NCBI GenBank assembly: GCA_937863205.1
Contig: CALMGA010000001.1
Coordinates: 1-43,847, forward strand
From: an uncultured Beijerinckiaceae bacterium
GTDB taxonomy: Bacteria > Pseudomonadota > Alphaproteobacteria > Rhizobiales > Beijerinckiaceae
Length of the DNA: 43,847 nt
Reading direction: 5' to 3'
Both the position numbers and the translations under genes were made by a program. Under the pieces are notes generated by a model that saw only the letters and a program-made list of their open reading frames with translations, searched no databases and was not told the DNA's origin. Positions 27,814-37,751 of this stretch are shown here, one piece after another. Every line of letters starts with the position of its first letter. Position 1 is the first letter of the stretch.

Positions 27814-30800
27814 AGGTAATCCTCAACCGGCTTGGCCGGGCCCCGCCGCAGCACGGAATATAGGAAAGGAACGAACAAAAGCGTCGAGCAGGTGCCGACC
27901 GCCACGCCGCCGAGCACGGCGCGGGCCAGGGCCGCGTTCTGTTCCGAGCCTTCGCCGATGCCGATCGCCATCGGGATCAGGCCGACGAACATGGCGCCGG
28001 CGGTCATCAGCACCGGACGCAGGCGCGTGGCTCCGGCCTCGATGGCCGCTTCCACCGCGCTGCATCCCGTTGCCTCGCGATGCTCGCGGGCGAAGGTGAC
28101 GAGCAGGATCGAGTTGGCCGAGGCCACGCCCACGCTCATGATCGCCCCGAACAGCGAGGGGATGGAGAAGGTCGTCTGGGTGATGAACAGGCTCATCACG
28201 ATGCCGCAGAAGGCGAGCGGCAGGGCGCACAGCACCACGAAGGGATCCCCCCAGCTCTGGTAGTTGAGCACCATCAGCAGATACACGGCGATCACCGAGA
28301 TGATGAGGCCGATGCCGATGTTGGTGAAGGCCGAGTGCATCTGCTGGATCTGGCCGCGGATGCTGATGGTGTCGGGCGCGGGCAGGTGCTTCTGCTCGTC
28401 GGCGATGATCGTGTTGATCTGGCTGGCGACCGAGCCCAGATCGCTGTTCTGCACGTTGCCGAAGACGTCGTAGACCGGCTGGGCGTTGAGGTGGTTCACC
28501 ACCGTCTGCTCGGCCTGCCGGTGCAGTTGCGTCACCGAACTCAGAAAGGTGAGAATGCCGGGGTCGGTGCCGTTGGACGATACGTAGATCGGCGTCGTCT
28601 TGATGTCGTCGAGGCTGGTGATGCGGTATTCAGGGGTCTGCACCCAAAGCTGGTAGGGGATGCCGGTTTTCGGGTCGGACCAGAAGTTCGGCGTCACCTG
28701 GAAGGATCCCGACAGCGACACGTTCATCGCGCTGGCGATCTGCTGCGTCGAGACGCCGATCTCGCTCGCCATTTCGCGGTCGATGGTGCCGAAGTACTCC
28801 GGCGCGTCCACGATCTGCTGGAGGTGGACGTCGACGGCCCCCTTCGCCAAACGCAGCCGGCGCACGATGTTGCGCGCCGCGGCGAGATCCTCCGCCTGAT
28901 GGCGGCCGGTCACCTGCACGTCGATCGAGGTGACGGTGCCGAAGTCGAGGATCTGGGTGATGAGGTCGGCCGGCTGGAAATAGAAGATCGTGTCGGGAAA
29001 GCCGGCCCGCAGCACCTTGCGCAGCTTGGCCTGGACCTCCGTCGTGGGCGGGTGATCGCCCTTGAGGGCGATCAGCATCTCGCCGTCGTTGTAGCCGACG
29101 AAGGATCCGTCGCCGAAGGCGAAGTTGTAGTTGATGGAGGGCAGGCCGACGTTGTCGAGGATCAGGTCGACCCCGCTGGGGATCGCCTTCTTGACCACCG
29201 TCTCGATGGCGGCGAAGCGCGCCTCGGTCGACTCGATGCGGGTGCCCGACGGCACGCGGATGTGCAGGGTCATCTGGCCGGAATCGATCTGCGGGAAATA
29301 GTCCTCGCCCACGAAGTTGAACAGCACGCCGGCCAGAACGAATACGGAGCCGACAGCGCCGAGGGTCAGGAAGCGCCGCCGCACGAGGACGTGGATGAGG
29401 CCGAGATAGCCGCGCTGGAAATTCGAGAAGTGGCGCTCGAATCCGGCCTGGAAGCGCGCGAAGAAGCCGCGCTTGCGCCCCTGTTCGCCCTCGGCGCCGT
29501 GATGGCTGCCGTTCGGTCCGAAACGCTGTTCGAATTCCTTGGCGACGAGGATGTCGATCATGATCGGCACGATCGTGCGCGACAGCAGGTAGGACGCCAG
29601 CATGGCGAACACCACCGCGTAAGCCTGAGGGGTGAACAGGTACTTCGGCGTGTCGGTCAGGAACAGCACGCTGACGAAGGCCGAGCAGATGGCCAGGGTC
29701 GAGATCAGGGCCGGCTTGGCGATGCCGGCCGCGCCTTCCACCACAGACTTGCGGAAGCCGTGACCCTCTTCCATCAGCCGATAGGTGTTCTCCACGGCCA
29801 CCGTAGCGTCATCGACCAGGATGCCGACGGCGAGCGCCAGTCCGCCAAGCGTCATCACGTTGATGGTTTCGCCGATCAGCGACAGCACCGAAAGGGAGGT
29901 GAGGATCGACAGCGGGATCGACACCAGCACCACCAGCGTCGAACGCCACGAGCCGAGAAAGATGAAGATGGTGAGGCCGGTGAGCGCCGCGGCGGTCAAC
30001 GCTTCGCGGATCACGTCGGAGATGGCGTTCGACACGAACACCGATTGGTCGAACAGCGGCTTGATGTCGGTGCCCTTGGGCGCCGCGGCGCGGATGACCG
30101 GCAGCAGCGCCTTGACCGAGTTGACCACCGTCAGCGTAGACGCGGGGCCGTTCTTGTAGATCGGCATCAGCACAGCGTTCTTGCCGTTGGCGCGCACGAA
30201 ATTCTGCTGCGGCGGCGAACCGTCGCGCACGTAGGCGACGTCGCGGACAAGGATCGGCGTGCCGTTGACGACCCGGATCGGCAGCTTGTTGAGATCGCTG
30301 AGCGCCTCGGGGGCGGCGTTGAGCCGGATGGGGTACTGAAGGTCGCCGATCTTGGCCAGGCCGGAGGGCACGATGACGTTCTGGTTGGCGATGGCGTTGA
30401 TGACGTCGGTCGGCGTCATCCCGTTGGCCTGGAGGGCGTGAAGGTCGAGGTCGACCTGGATCTGGCGGGGCGAGCCGCCGTAGGGCGAGGGCAGGGTGGC
30501 GCCGGGCGTGGTGGAGAGCGTCTGACGGATACGGTACTGGGCGTAATCATACAGCGCGGCACCGCTCTGCGTGTTGGACGTCAGGGCGAGCTGGATCACC
30601 GGCTGCGAGGAAGCGGAAAAGCGCAGCACGACCGGCGGCTGAACGCCCGGCGGCATCACGGCGCGGATCGAGTTGACCGATGACACGACCTGGGCGATGG
30701 CGAGATCGATCGACACGGACGGGTCGAAGTATACCTTCTCGACGGTGGTGCCCTGCAGCGTTTCGCTTTCCAGGCGCTGGATATTGTTGACGTTGTTGGT

Positions 30801-31013
30801 GAGGCCGAACTCGCTGTAGGTGGTGATGCGGCTGACCATGTCGGTGGTGTCGAGACCCGTGTAGGTCCACACGATCACCACGACGGGGATGTTGACGACC
30901 GGCAGAACGTCCTTCAGCGTCACCACAGCCGAGCCGATGCCGCCGAGCAGCATCAGAACGCCGAGAACGAAGAACGAGACCCGATACTTCAGCGCGTAAA
31001 GGACGAGGCCCAT
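27810..31013 (-). CDS. RND efflux permease (AcrB/HAE family)
   Basis: 1067 residues from ATG 31013. It has the full RND architecture: an N-terminal helix (VSFFVLGVLMLLGGIGSAVV), a large periplasmic porter loop, six helices, a second loop and six more helices. The proton-relay Asp pair in TM4 is present as GILVDDATVAVENT (Asp401, Asp402). A linker (KEFEQRFGPNGSHHGAEGEQ) separates the halves. It exports hydrophobic compounds or drugs by proton antiport. First of a two-gene operon with the adaptor. Aspartates typical of HAE rather than heavy-metal pumps favour organic substrates, but this is inference. Confidence 0.96.
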   Translation of the reverse strand: MGLVLYALKYRVSFFVLGVLMLLGGIGSAVVTLKDVLPVVNIPVVVIVWTYTGLDTTDMVSRITTYSEFGLTNNVNNIQRLESETLQGTTVEKVYFDPSVSIDLAIAQVVSSVNSIRAVMPPGVQPPVVLRFSASSQPVIQLALTSNTQSGAALYDYAQYRIRQTLSTTPGATLPSPYGGSPRQIQVDLDLHALQANGMTPTDVINAIANQNVIVPSGLAKIGDLQYPIRLNAAPEALSDLNKLPIRVVNGTPILVRDVAYVRDGSPPQQNFVRANGKNAVLMPIYKNGPASTLTVVNSVKALLPVIRAAAPKGTDIKPLFDQSVFVSNAISDVIREALTAAALTGLTIFIFLGSWRSTLVVLVSIPLSILTSLSVLSLIGETINVMTLGGLALAVGILVDDATVAVENTYRLMEEGHGFRKSVVEGAAGIAKPALISTLAICSAFVSVLFLTDTPKYLFTPQAYAVVFAMLASYLLSRTIVPIMIDILVAKEFEQRFGPNGSHHGAEGEQGRKRGFFARFQAGFERHFSNFQRGYLGLIHVLVRRRFLTLGAVGSVFVLAGVLFNFVGEDYFPQIDSGQMTLHIRVPSGTRIESTEARFAAIETVVKKAIPSGVDLILDNVGLPSINYNFAFGDGSFVGYNDGEMLIALKGDHPPTTEVQAKLRKVLRAGFPDTIFYFQPADLITQILDFGTVTSIDVQVTGRHQAEDLAAARNIVRRLRLAKGAVDVHLQQIVDAPEYFGTIDREMASEIGVSTQQIASAMNVSLSGSFQVTPNFWSDPKTGIPYQLWVQTPEYRITSLDDIKTTPIYVSSNGTDPGILTFLSSVTQLHRQAEQTVVNHLNAQPVYDVFGNVQNSDLGSVASQINTIIADEQKHLPAPDTISIRGQIQQMHSAFTNIGIGLIISVIAVYLLMVLNYQSWGDPFVVLCALPLAFCGIVMSLFITQTTFSIPSLFGAIMSVGVASANSILLVTFAREHREATGCSAVEAAIEAGATRLRPVLMTAGAMFVGLIPMAIGIGEGSEQNAALARAVLGGVAVGTCSTLLFVPFLYSVLRRGPAKPVEDYL

Positions 31014-31218
31014 GCAAACTCTTGCTGGCGTGAGGGGGCGCGCTGGCCGAGCCAGTCCACGTCAGTCGTCAACGTAGGGCGTCGCGACCCGATCCGCCGG
31101 TCAATGTATCGTGATGATCTCAACAAGAACCGAACTGTCCCGGTTCCCGCAGGCGCAGCTCCGCGCAGGGTCGGTCGGGCCTGAGGCACTCTGCGCCGGC
31201 CGCCTCCGTGCGTCGCGA

Positions 31219-31509
31219 TCAGAAGACGTTGGGATAGATGTAGGTCGCGATCACGTCCTGCAGCAGGAAGATCAGCAGCAGCAGAACGAGCGGTGACAGA
31301 TCGAGGCCGCTGAAGCTCGGCAGCCTGCTGCGGATCGGGCGCAGCACCGGCTCGGTCATCGCGTTCAGCGAGTCCCAGATCGTGCGGACGACGTTGTTGT
31401 AGACGTTGATGACGTTGAACTGGATCAGCCACGACATGATCGCGACGATGATGATGACGTAGGTGTAAAGCCGCAGCACCAGCAGGATCACATCGAGGAT
31501 GGCGCGCAT
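31219..31509 (-). CDS. YggT family membrane protein
   Basis: 96 residues from ATG 31509. Two hydrophobic blocks (LLVLRLYTYVIIIVAIMSWL and SPLVLLLLIFLLQDVIATYI) flank the family signature TEPVLRPIRSRLPSFSGLDLSP. YggT-type proteins are small inner-membrane proteins related to CcmB3/YlmG and linked to osmotic tolerance and cell-division-associated membrane functions in other bacteria. No partner gene is adjacent. The open frame extends upstream, but the earlier residues lack coding character. Confidence 0.92.
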   Translation of the reverse strand: MRAILDVILLVLRLYTYVIIIVAIMSWLIQFNVINVYNNVVRTIWDSLNAMTEPVLRPIRSRLPSFSGLDLSPLVLLLLIFLLQDVIATYIYPNVF

Positions 31510-31626
31510 GGTCACTCCGCTCCGAAGGCGGCAGGCGTGCCCCGGGATCACGCGCTCCCTTAAAGCGCCGGGGGGCGGGCGGCAAGCGGTCGAGGGCAAG
31601 CGGTCGAAAGCGGAAACAGGGGAGCG

Positions 31627-32328
31627 TCAGGCCGCCGCCGTGCGGCTCACGTCGGTCTCGATGCGGCCCGAGCGCAGCCGGATCGCCCGGTCGCAGCGGG
31701 CGGCGAGGCTGGGGTCGTGGGTGACCAGGATCAGCGTCGCGCCGCGGTCGCGCTTCAAGGCGAACATCAGGTCGACGATGCCGGACCCGGTCGCCTCGTC
31801 GAGGTTGCCGGTCGGTTCGTCGGCGACCAGGATCGCCGGTCGCGGGGCGATGGCGCGGGCAAGGGCCACGCGCTGCTGCTCGCCGCCCGACAGTTGCGCG
31901 GGATAGTGCGTGGTGCGCTCGGCCAGCCCCACCGCCGCCAATTCGTCGCGGGCGCGGGCGCGGGCGAAGGCGTCGCGGTGGCCGGCCAGTTCGAGCGGCA
32001 CCGCCACGTTCTCCAGCGCCGTCATCGTGGGGATGAGATGGAAGGACTGGAACACGATGCCGATGCGCTGGCCGCGGAAGCGGGCGAGGGCGTCTTCGCT
32101 CAACCGCCCGATGTCGGTGCCGCCGATCCGGATCGAGCCTGCGTCGGCGCGCTCCAGACCGGCCATGGTCATCAGCAGCGTCGACTTGCCCGAACCCGAA
32201 GGGCCGGTCAGGCCGACCGTCTCGCCCTCGCCTATATGAAGGGAGATGTCCTTGAGGATATGCACGCGGGCCGCGCCTCGCCCCAGGCTGAGGTCGACGT
32301 GCGCCAGTTCAATCGCAGGAGAAGCCAT
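31627..32328 (-). CDS. ABC transporter ATPase, LolD/YbbA-like
   Basis: 233 residues from ATG 32328. Walker A GPSGSGKST, signature LSGGEQQRVALARAIA, Walker B PAILVADEPTGNLD and the switch His in LILVTHD are all present. It belongs to the MacB/LolD/YbbA group, which work with FtsX-like permeases. A ybbA-type ATPase divergent from a tesA-type esterase is a conserved arrangement, as in Escherichia coli. No permease gene follows on this side. The ATG shares CATG with the opposite-strand esterase start. Confidence 0.92.
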   Translation of the reverse strand: MASPAIELAHVDLSLGRGAARVHILKDISLHIGEGETVGLTGPSGSGKSTLLMTMAGLERADAGSIRIGGTDIGRLSEDALARFRGQRIGIVFQSFHLIPTMTALENVAVPLELAGHRDAFARARARDELAAVGLAERTTHYPAQLSGGEQQRVALARAIAPRPAILVADEPTGNLDEATGSGIVDLMFALKRDRGATLILVTHDPSLAARCDRAIRLRSGRIETDVSRTAAA

Positions 32329-33067
32329 GCTGTGGTTCGATGAGCCTTCGAGGGAGGGCGGCGGCGACGAAGGTCCGGACGGGCGCCGATCGGCCGGCGG
32401 CCGAACCGCCCGCCGCTTTGCTCGATCGGGGCCGCAGCTTGCGATAGCACTTTTCGCTACCCTGGCGATGTTCGTCTGTGCCGCGGGGTCTGCTTCGGCC
32501 CGCCCGCTGCGGCTGGTCGCCTTCGGCGACAGCCTCACCGCCGGATACATGCTGCCCGAAGCCGACGGCTTCGCCCCCAAGCTGCAGAAGGCCCTGCGCG
32601 CGCAGGGCTACGACGTCACGGTGATCAACGGCGGGGTGTCCGGCGACACCACCACCGGAGGTCTCGCCCGGCTCGACTGGACGCTGGGGGAGGGCACCGA
32701 CGCGGTGATCCTCGAACTCGGCGCCAACGACATGCTGCGCGGCATCGATCCCAAGGTGCCGGAGCGCAACCTTTCGGAGATGCTGGGCAGGCTCAAGGCT
32801 AGGCGCATCCCTGTTCTGCTCGCCGGCATCCACGCGCTGCCGAGCATGGGAAGCGACTATGCCGCTAAGTTCAACCCGATCTTCGCCACGCTGGCCAAGC
32901 GGTACGACGTGGCGCTTTATCCCTTTTTCCTGGAGGGCATCATCGGCGACCGGTCGCAGCACCTGCCCGACGGCATGCATCCCAATGCCCGCGGCATCGA
33001 CACCGTGGTGGCCAACATCCTGCCCAGCGTCGACGCTTTGCTGAAGGGCATCGGGAGCAGGAGCTGA
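32327..33067 (+). CDS. Arylesterase / lysophospholipase L1-like GDSL hydrolase (TesA-like)
   Basis: 246 residues counted from ATG 32327. SGNH blocks are complete: Block I FGDSLTAGY (Ser69), block II NGGVSGDTTTGGL (Gly), block III LGANDMLRG (Asn) and block V DGMHPNARG (Asp215, His218). A hydrophobic signal segment (LAIALFATLAMFVCAAGSASA) ends near residue 60, so the enzyme is periplasmic. The roughly 35-residue Arg/Gly-rich stretch before it is unusually long for a signal peptide n-region. ATG 32468 inside the hydrophobic core is the only later ATG and would destroy the signal, so 32327 is kept. Divergent from the ABC ATPase gene. Confidence 0.92.
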   Translation: MLWFDEPSREGGGDEGPDGRRSAGGRTARRFARSGPQLAIALFATLAMFVCAAGSASARPLRLVAFGDSLTAGYMLPEADGFAPKLQKALRAQGYDVTVINGGVSGDTTTGGLARLDWTLGEGTDAVILELGANDMLRGIDPKVPERNLSEMLGRLKARRIPVLLAGIHALPSMGSDYAAKFNPIFATLAKRYDVALYPFFLEGIIGDRSQHLPDGMHPNARGIDTVVANILPSVDALLKGIGSRS

Positions 33068-33077
33068 GGCTGACGGT

Positions 33078-34490
33078 TCAGGCCGCCTTGGCTGGCGGCT
33101 CCGCCCCGAGGGCGAGCTTCGAGGCGGCAAGCTTGGCATGGTCGAGCACGGTTTGCCGGGCATAGCCGACCGCGAACTCCCCCAGCGCTTCGTCGAGCGT
33201 ATCCGATCCGCCGATGTAGCCGTCGATGGCGGCGGGATCGCCGGTGCGGGCGTGGGCGCGGGCGAGCGTTCGGCCGCACAGGGCGGCGTAGGCCGGCAGC
33301 GCCTTGCCGGCGATCAGCTCACCCAGTGAGCCGAGGCGGCGGTTCTTGAGTTGGCGGAGGTAGAACTGCTGCCCCTCCGCATCCTGCGTCCAACCGAGGA
33401 AGATGTCGCTCGCCGCCTGCAGGGCGCGCTGGCCTTCCACGACGCGCCGGCCGGCGTTCATCGCCGGCGGGCCGCCGGGTGCAGCGTCGGCAGCCAGGCA
33501 GGCGACGGCGGCATCGAGAGCCTGCTTGAGCTGCAGGATGATCGTCTCGCCGTCCGCGGTCGCCATCAGGCCCACGGCGCAGTAGGTGCCCACGCTGCCG
33601 ACACCGACCACCTTGAAGGCGACGTCCTCCAGCCGGTAGCGGTCGAGCAGCATCGCCCGCTCCGGCAACAAGGTCGCCTTGTAGGCCTCAAGCAGCGCCG
33701 GCGACAGCACGTTCGACACCGGTTGGCCATCCGGCGCCAGATGGGACACGTTGGGAGCCTTGTCGACGAAGCGCAGCCTGCCGTCGCTGCCGGTTTCAAA
33801 GATCGGCTGCTCGATCGAAGTCTTGCCCTTGCGTTCGGCCTTGAGCAGCGTTTCCAGCACCTTTGTCTCGAGGTCGGCATCGCCGAGGCCTTTCACCTGA
33901 TCGTCCAGGTTCATCCGGGTCTGCCAGATGTCGAGCGGCGACTGGTCGGCGAGGAAGCTCATGAAGTCGCGATAGGCGGCAACCGTCGCGACGGCGAGTG
34001 CGTGCGCCTTTTTGTCGGGCAGGCCGGCGAACCCGGCCGCGACGGCGACGCTGGCGGCGAGGCGCTTGAGGTCGACGACGAAGTCGACGCCGGGAGCGGT
34101 TTCGTCGAAATCGTTGATGTCGAACAGGACATTGCCTTCGGGCGAGGAAAAGGCGCCGAAGTTGAGGAGGTGGCAGTCGCCGCAGGCCTGGACGGGCAGG
34201 CCGATCCGCGGCGAGGCGGCGAGGTCGTGGGCCATCAGCGCCGCCGCCCCGCGGTAGAAGGCGAAGGGCGAGGCGGCCATGCGCCGGTATCGCTCGGGCA
34301 CGAGGTTGGCCACCCGAAGGCTGTCGCTCGCCGTGAGGATCGGCAGCGGATCGCGCCCGGGATCGCCGGCGAAATCGGCTAGGCTTTCCCGCGACACCAC
34401 CGAGCGTAGAGCCTTGCCGGCGTCATGGCGCTGTTCGCGGCTGAGCAGGGGCGGGGCGGCCTCGCGCGGTCCGGCGGGACTTGAGGTCAT
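33078..34490 (-). CDS. DUF2252 family protein
   Basis: 470 residues from ATG 34490 (MTSSPAGPREAAPPLLSREQ). The family motifs are clear: SPFAFYRGAAALMAHDLA, VQACGDCHLLNFGAF, then VLFDINDFDETAPG and later KVVGVGSVGTYCAVGLM. This layout resembles a distant kinase-like (aminoglycoside phosphotransferase-type) fold, with the HxxN-type and Asp-x-Asp residues in the expected order, but no activity is established for the family. No signal peptide. The longer upstream open frame is Arg/Ser-rich noise overlapping the DUF2865 gene. It ends 10 bases from the convergent esterase gene. Confidence 0.88.
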   Translation of the reverse strand: MTSSPAGPREAAPPLLSREQRHDAGKALRSVVSRESLADFAGDPGRDPLPILTASDSLRVANLVPERYRRMAASPFAFYRGAAALMAHDLAASPRIGLPVQACGDCHLLNFGAFSSPEGNVLFDINDFDETAPGVDFVVDLKRLAASVAVAAGFAGLPDKKAHALAVATVAAYRDFMSFLADQSPLDIWQTRMNLDDQVKGLGDADLETKVLETLLKAERKGKTSIEQPIFETGSDGRLRFVDKAPNVSHLAPDGQPVSNVLSPALLEAYKATLLPERAMLLDRYRLEDVAFKVVGVGSVGTYCAVGLMATADGETIILQLKQALDAAVACLAADAAPGGPPAMNAGRRVVEGQRALQAASDIFLGWTQDAEGQQFYLRQLKNRRLGSLGELIAGKALPAYAALCGRTLARAHARTGDPAAIDGYIGGSDTLDEALGEFAVGYARQTVLDHAKLAASKLALGAEPPAKAA

Positions 34491-34641
34491 GGAGCGGCTC
34501 CGGGTGCGGGTGGTGCGTGCGGATAGGGGCAGCGGGCCGACGCCGAGCAATCCGCCACCGGTCCATCCTATCGCATTTCGCGCTCCGAGCCGAGCATTCC
34601 CGGTCGGCCTCGCGGCCTCCGATCGTCGAAGCGGGCGCGGT

Positions 34642-35550
34642 TCAGGGGGCGAGGCTTGCCTGCTTTCCGAGGAGGGCCGGGGCGGGCTCGACCGCGGCGG
34701 ACGGGGCCGTCGGGCGGCCCGGGACAACCGGCGCGACCGCCGGCGACGTGCTCGCCCGCTCCATGGCGTGGAAGGTCGCCGCCAACTTGCCGCCGTGCAC
34801 GTCCCGGCTGCGCGACAGCGAAACGAAATCGGTGGGTTTGTAGGGCAGGTGGCCGCCGTGGAACACCTTGACACCGGTTGTGGTCATCACCGCGTCGCCG
34901 CGGCGCAAGGTGAAGTCGTGGAGCAGCGAGGCGATGCGGTTGCCTTCGCGGGGATGGCAGCTGCAGCTGTCCTGTAGGAAGGTGGTGTAATGGAAGGCGA
35001 CGGGAATTTGCGAATAGGCCCGCCCGTTCTGGACGTCGACCGCATCGCCGATGGTGTCCGACCCGTTGGGCAGGACGTAGAGGGCGGTGCGGGCACCGGG
35101 GCATTCGGCTTGGCAGGTCGCCTCGTGAGACGCGCGGTCCTCCTCGCCGTGGTAGGCGCCGACCGGGAAGGCGAAGCCGTCGCACAGGCGCACACACATC
35201 GACTTGCGGCCCAGGCGCACCGGCGCCTCACGGTGGGCCGCAACGAGCTTCACGAGCGGCCTCGCCGGGGCGGGGTGCCGCCTCGCGAAGCGGGGCTGGC
35301 TGCGTCGCGCGCGCGGCGCAGAGCTCGGCTGGGAATAGGGCTGCGAATATTGCGGCGTCGGTGACAGGCCGCCGAAGAGGCTGCCGAAGGCCGAGAAAAG
35401 GTCGTCGGCCTGACCGATGCCGCCGGATGCGAGCACCAGCGCGCCCACGGCCGAGACGGCGAAGCCGGCTGTGACCGCGCAGCGGAACCGCGCGGCGGGC
35501 GATGCGAGACGGCTGACGGCACCGGCCTTGATTGCAGCGAAACCGGACAT
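34642..35550 (-). CDS. DUF2865 domain protein, exported
   Basis: 302 residues from ATG 35550 (MSGFAAIKAGAV), with AGG-containing purines upstream. A signal or anchor segment (FAVSAVGALVLASGGIGQA) precedes a Tyr/Ser/Pro-rich linker. The DUF2865 core has conserved cysteines (SMCVRLCDGFAFPVGAY, CQAECPGA, QDSCSCH) and YVLPNGSDTIGDAVD. The Cys pattern suggests disulfides in the periplasm. DUF2865 proteins are characteristic of Hyphomicrobiales and have no assigned function. It lies 151 bases upstream of the DUF2252 gene on the same strand. Confidence 0.88.
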   Translation of the reverse strand: MSGFAAIKAGAVSRLASPAARFRCAVTAGFAVSAVGALVLASGGIGQADDLFSAFGSLFGGLSPTPQYSQPYSQPSSAPRARRSQPRFARRHPAPARPLVKLVAAHREAPVRLGRKSMCVRLCDGFAFPVGAYHGEEDRASHEATCQAECPGARTALYVLPNGSDTIGDAVDVQNGRAYSQIPVAFHYTTFLQDSCSCHPREGNRIASLLHDFTLRRGDAVMTTTGVKVFHGGHLPYKPTDFVSLSRSRDVHGGKLAATFHAMERASTSPAVAPVVPGRPTAPSAAVEPAPALLGKQASLAP

Positions 35551-35763
35551 CAAACCTGCCTTGCGTGATCCTCGGACGCCAAGTCCCACGCGCCGCTAAA
35601 GCACAGTCAAGCTCATAAAGGCAATGGGCGAGCTGATTTCGGCGTCATCAAGGTTTAAACGGGACAGCATCGGGCCCGACACGGCCCGGTGATTCCGGTC
35701 AAGTCCGATGCGTTGCATCGGGTCGAGGCAGTCGAGCCGGCCGGTCGCGCCCCTGGTTGCTTC

Positions 35764-35817
35764 GGGCTTGGCAGGCTCCGGGCCCGGCGTGTTCCGCGTC
35801 CTGCGTATTCCAAGCCC
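35764..35817 (-). terminator. Candidate hairpin terminator after fhs
   Basis: GGGCTTGGCAGG (35764-35775) can pair with CCTG (35800-35803) and CCAAGCCC (35810-35817), with a small bulge, just beyond the fhs stop on the minus strand. No T tract follows, so termination would be weak or Rho-assisted. The remaining 35551-35763 between the DUF2865 gene start and this hairpin holds no gene. Confidence 0.3.
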
Positions 35818-35837
35818 GTCCCGCCGCCGGCGCCGTC

Positions 35838-37514
35838 TCAGAACAGCCCGTCGATCTGCCCCTTGTCGTCGAGCCCGATCTTGTGGGCGGACGGCTCCGC
35901 CGGCAGGCCGGGCAGGGTCATGATGTCGCCGCAGGTGAGCACCACGAAGCCGGCGCCGGCCGACAATCTGGCGTCGACGATGGGCAGGACGTGGTCGGTC
36001 GGCGCGCCGAGCAGCTTGGCATCGGCCGAGAACGAGTACTGCGTCTTGGCCACGCAGATCGGCAGCTTGCCGAAACCCAGATCCTCGAAGGTCTTGATCG
36101 CCGTCTTCGCCTTGGCCTCGACCGCGATGTCGGACGCCCGGTAGATTTCGCGCGCCACCGTGCGCATCTTCTCGGTGAGCGGCATCTCGAGGGGATAGAG
36201 AGGCTTGTAGCGCGTGTCGCCGCGCTCGGTCAGGGCCACCACCTTCTCGGCGAGTTCCACGGCGCCCTTGCCGCCGTCAGCCCAGTGCCTGCACAGCACC
36301 GCCTCGGTGCCGAACTCGTCGCGGCAGACCGTCTGGATCATGGCGAACTCGGCCGGCGTGTCCGAGGTGAAGGCGTTGATCGCCACGACCGGCGGCACGC
36401 CGAACTTCTTCACGTTCTCGATGTGGCGGCCGAGGTTGGCCATGCCCTTGCGCAGGGCGTCGAGGTTCTCCGAGCCGAGCGACTTCTTGTCGAGGCCGCC
36501 GTGCATCTTGAGGGCGCGCACGGTGGCCACGATCACCGCCGCCTGCGGCGACAGGCCGGCCTGCCGGCACTTGATGTCGAAGAACTTCTCGGCGCCGAGG
36601 TCGGCGCCGAAGCCGGCTTCCGTCACCACGTAGTCGGCGAGGTCGAGGGCGAGATTGGTGGCGATCACGGAGTTGCAGCCGTGGGCGATGTTGGCGAAGG
36701 GGCCGCCGTGGATGAAGGCCGGCGTGCCTTCCAGCGTTTGCACGAGGTTGGGCATCAGGGCATCCTGCAGCAGCACGGTCATCGAGCCGACCGACTGCAG
36801 CTGCTCGGCGCTCACCGGCTTGCGCTCGCGGTCGAGGCCGACGATCATCCGCTTCAAGCGCGCTTGAAGGTCCTGGATGTCGGTGGCGAGGCAGAACACC
36901 GCCATGATCTCGGACGCGACCGTGATGTCGAACTTGGTTTGCCGGGGATAACCGTTGGCGACGCCGCCTAGCGCGATCACGATGTCGCGCAGCGAACGGT
37001 CGTTCATGTCGACGGCCCGAGCCCAGGTGACGCGGCGCGGGTCGATGCCGAGCTTGTTGCCGTGGTAGATGTGGTTGTCGATCAGCGCCGCGAGCAGGTT
37101 GTTGGCGGCGGTGATGGCGTGGAAGTCGCCGGTGAAATGCAGGTTGATCTGCTCCATCGGGATGACCTGGGAATAGCCGCCGCCGGCGGCGCCGCCCTTG
37201 ACGCCGAAGCAAGGGCCGAGCGAAGGCTCGCGCATCGCCACCGCCGAGCGCTTGCCGATCTGGCGCAGGGCATCGGAAAGACCAACGGTGGTGGTGGTCT
37301 TGCCCTCGCCGGCGGCGGTGGGGTTGATCGCGGTGACGAGGATCAGCTTGCCCTTGCGGCCGCTCTTGCCGGCCTTCTCAACGAAGGCCGAGTCGATCTT
37401 CGCGATGCTCCGGCCGTAGGGCAGCAGGGCGTCGGCGGGGATGCCGATGCGCTCGGCGACGGCGGCGACCGGCTCCGGCTTGGCGGCACGGGCGATTTCG
37501 ATATCCGTCGGCAT
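35838..37514 (-). CDS. fhs: Formate-tetrahydrofolate ligase
   Basis: 558 residues from ATG 37514. The nucleotide-binding motif [20 protein letters not shown], the signature [40 protein letters not shown] and [19 protein letters not shown] are all present; length is normal. Fhs makes 10-formyltetrahydrofolate from formate, THF and ATP, feeding purine synthesis and one-carbon metabolism. In Hyphomicrobiales it is common but not universal, and occurs in methylotrophs and non-methylotrophs alike. No folD or other C1 gene is adjacent. Confidence 0.98.
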   Translation of the reverse strand: MPTDIEIARAAKPEPVAAVAERIGIPADALLPYGRSIAKIDSAFVEKAGKSGRKGKLILVTAINPTAAGEGKTTTTVGLSDALRQIGKRSAVAMREPSLGPCFGVKGGAAGGGYSQVIPMEQINLHFTGDFHAITAANNLLAALIDNHIYHGNKLGIDPRRVTWARAVDMNDRSLRDIVIALGGVANGYPRQTKFDITVASEIMAVFCLATDIQDLQARLKRMIVGLDRERKPVSAEQLQSVGSMTVLLQDALMPNLVQTLEGTPAFIHGGPFANIAHGCNSVIATNLALDLADYVVTEAGFGADLGAEKFFDIKCRQAGLSPQAAVIVATVRALKMHGGLDKKSLGSENLDALRKGMANLGRHIENVKKFGVPPVVAINAFTSDTPAEFAMIQTVCRDEFGTEAVLCRHWADGGKGAVELAEKVVALTERGDTRYKPLYPLEMPLTEKMRTVAREIYRASDIAVEAKAKTAIKTFEDLGFGKLPICVAKTQYSFSADAKLLGAPTDHVLPIVDARLSAGAGFVVLTCGDIMTLPGLPAEPSAHKIGLDDKGQIDGLF

Positions 37515-37751
37515 GGGCGATCCTCCTCGGTCGACTGAACGCTGGCGTGTTCTCGGACCCCGCGTTCGTCGCGCGATCAGATGATAGCTGTGGGACCGGC
37601 GCTACGGCCCCGATGGCGGCCTTGCCATGCCGGCGCCACGAAGGGCAAGTTGACGAAGGTCGGAAAGCAGCCCCCCGCGGCGGCATCGGCCCCTAAATAA
37701 ATTCCGCTTCGATTGGAAAATCTTTTCGAAGCCTCACTGCACGGGACGTCC

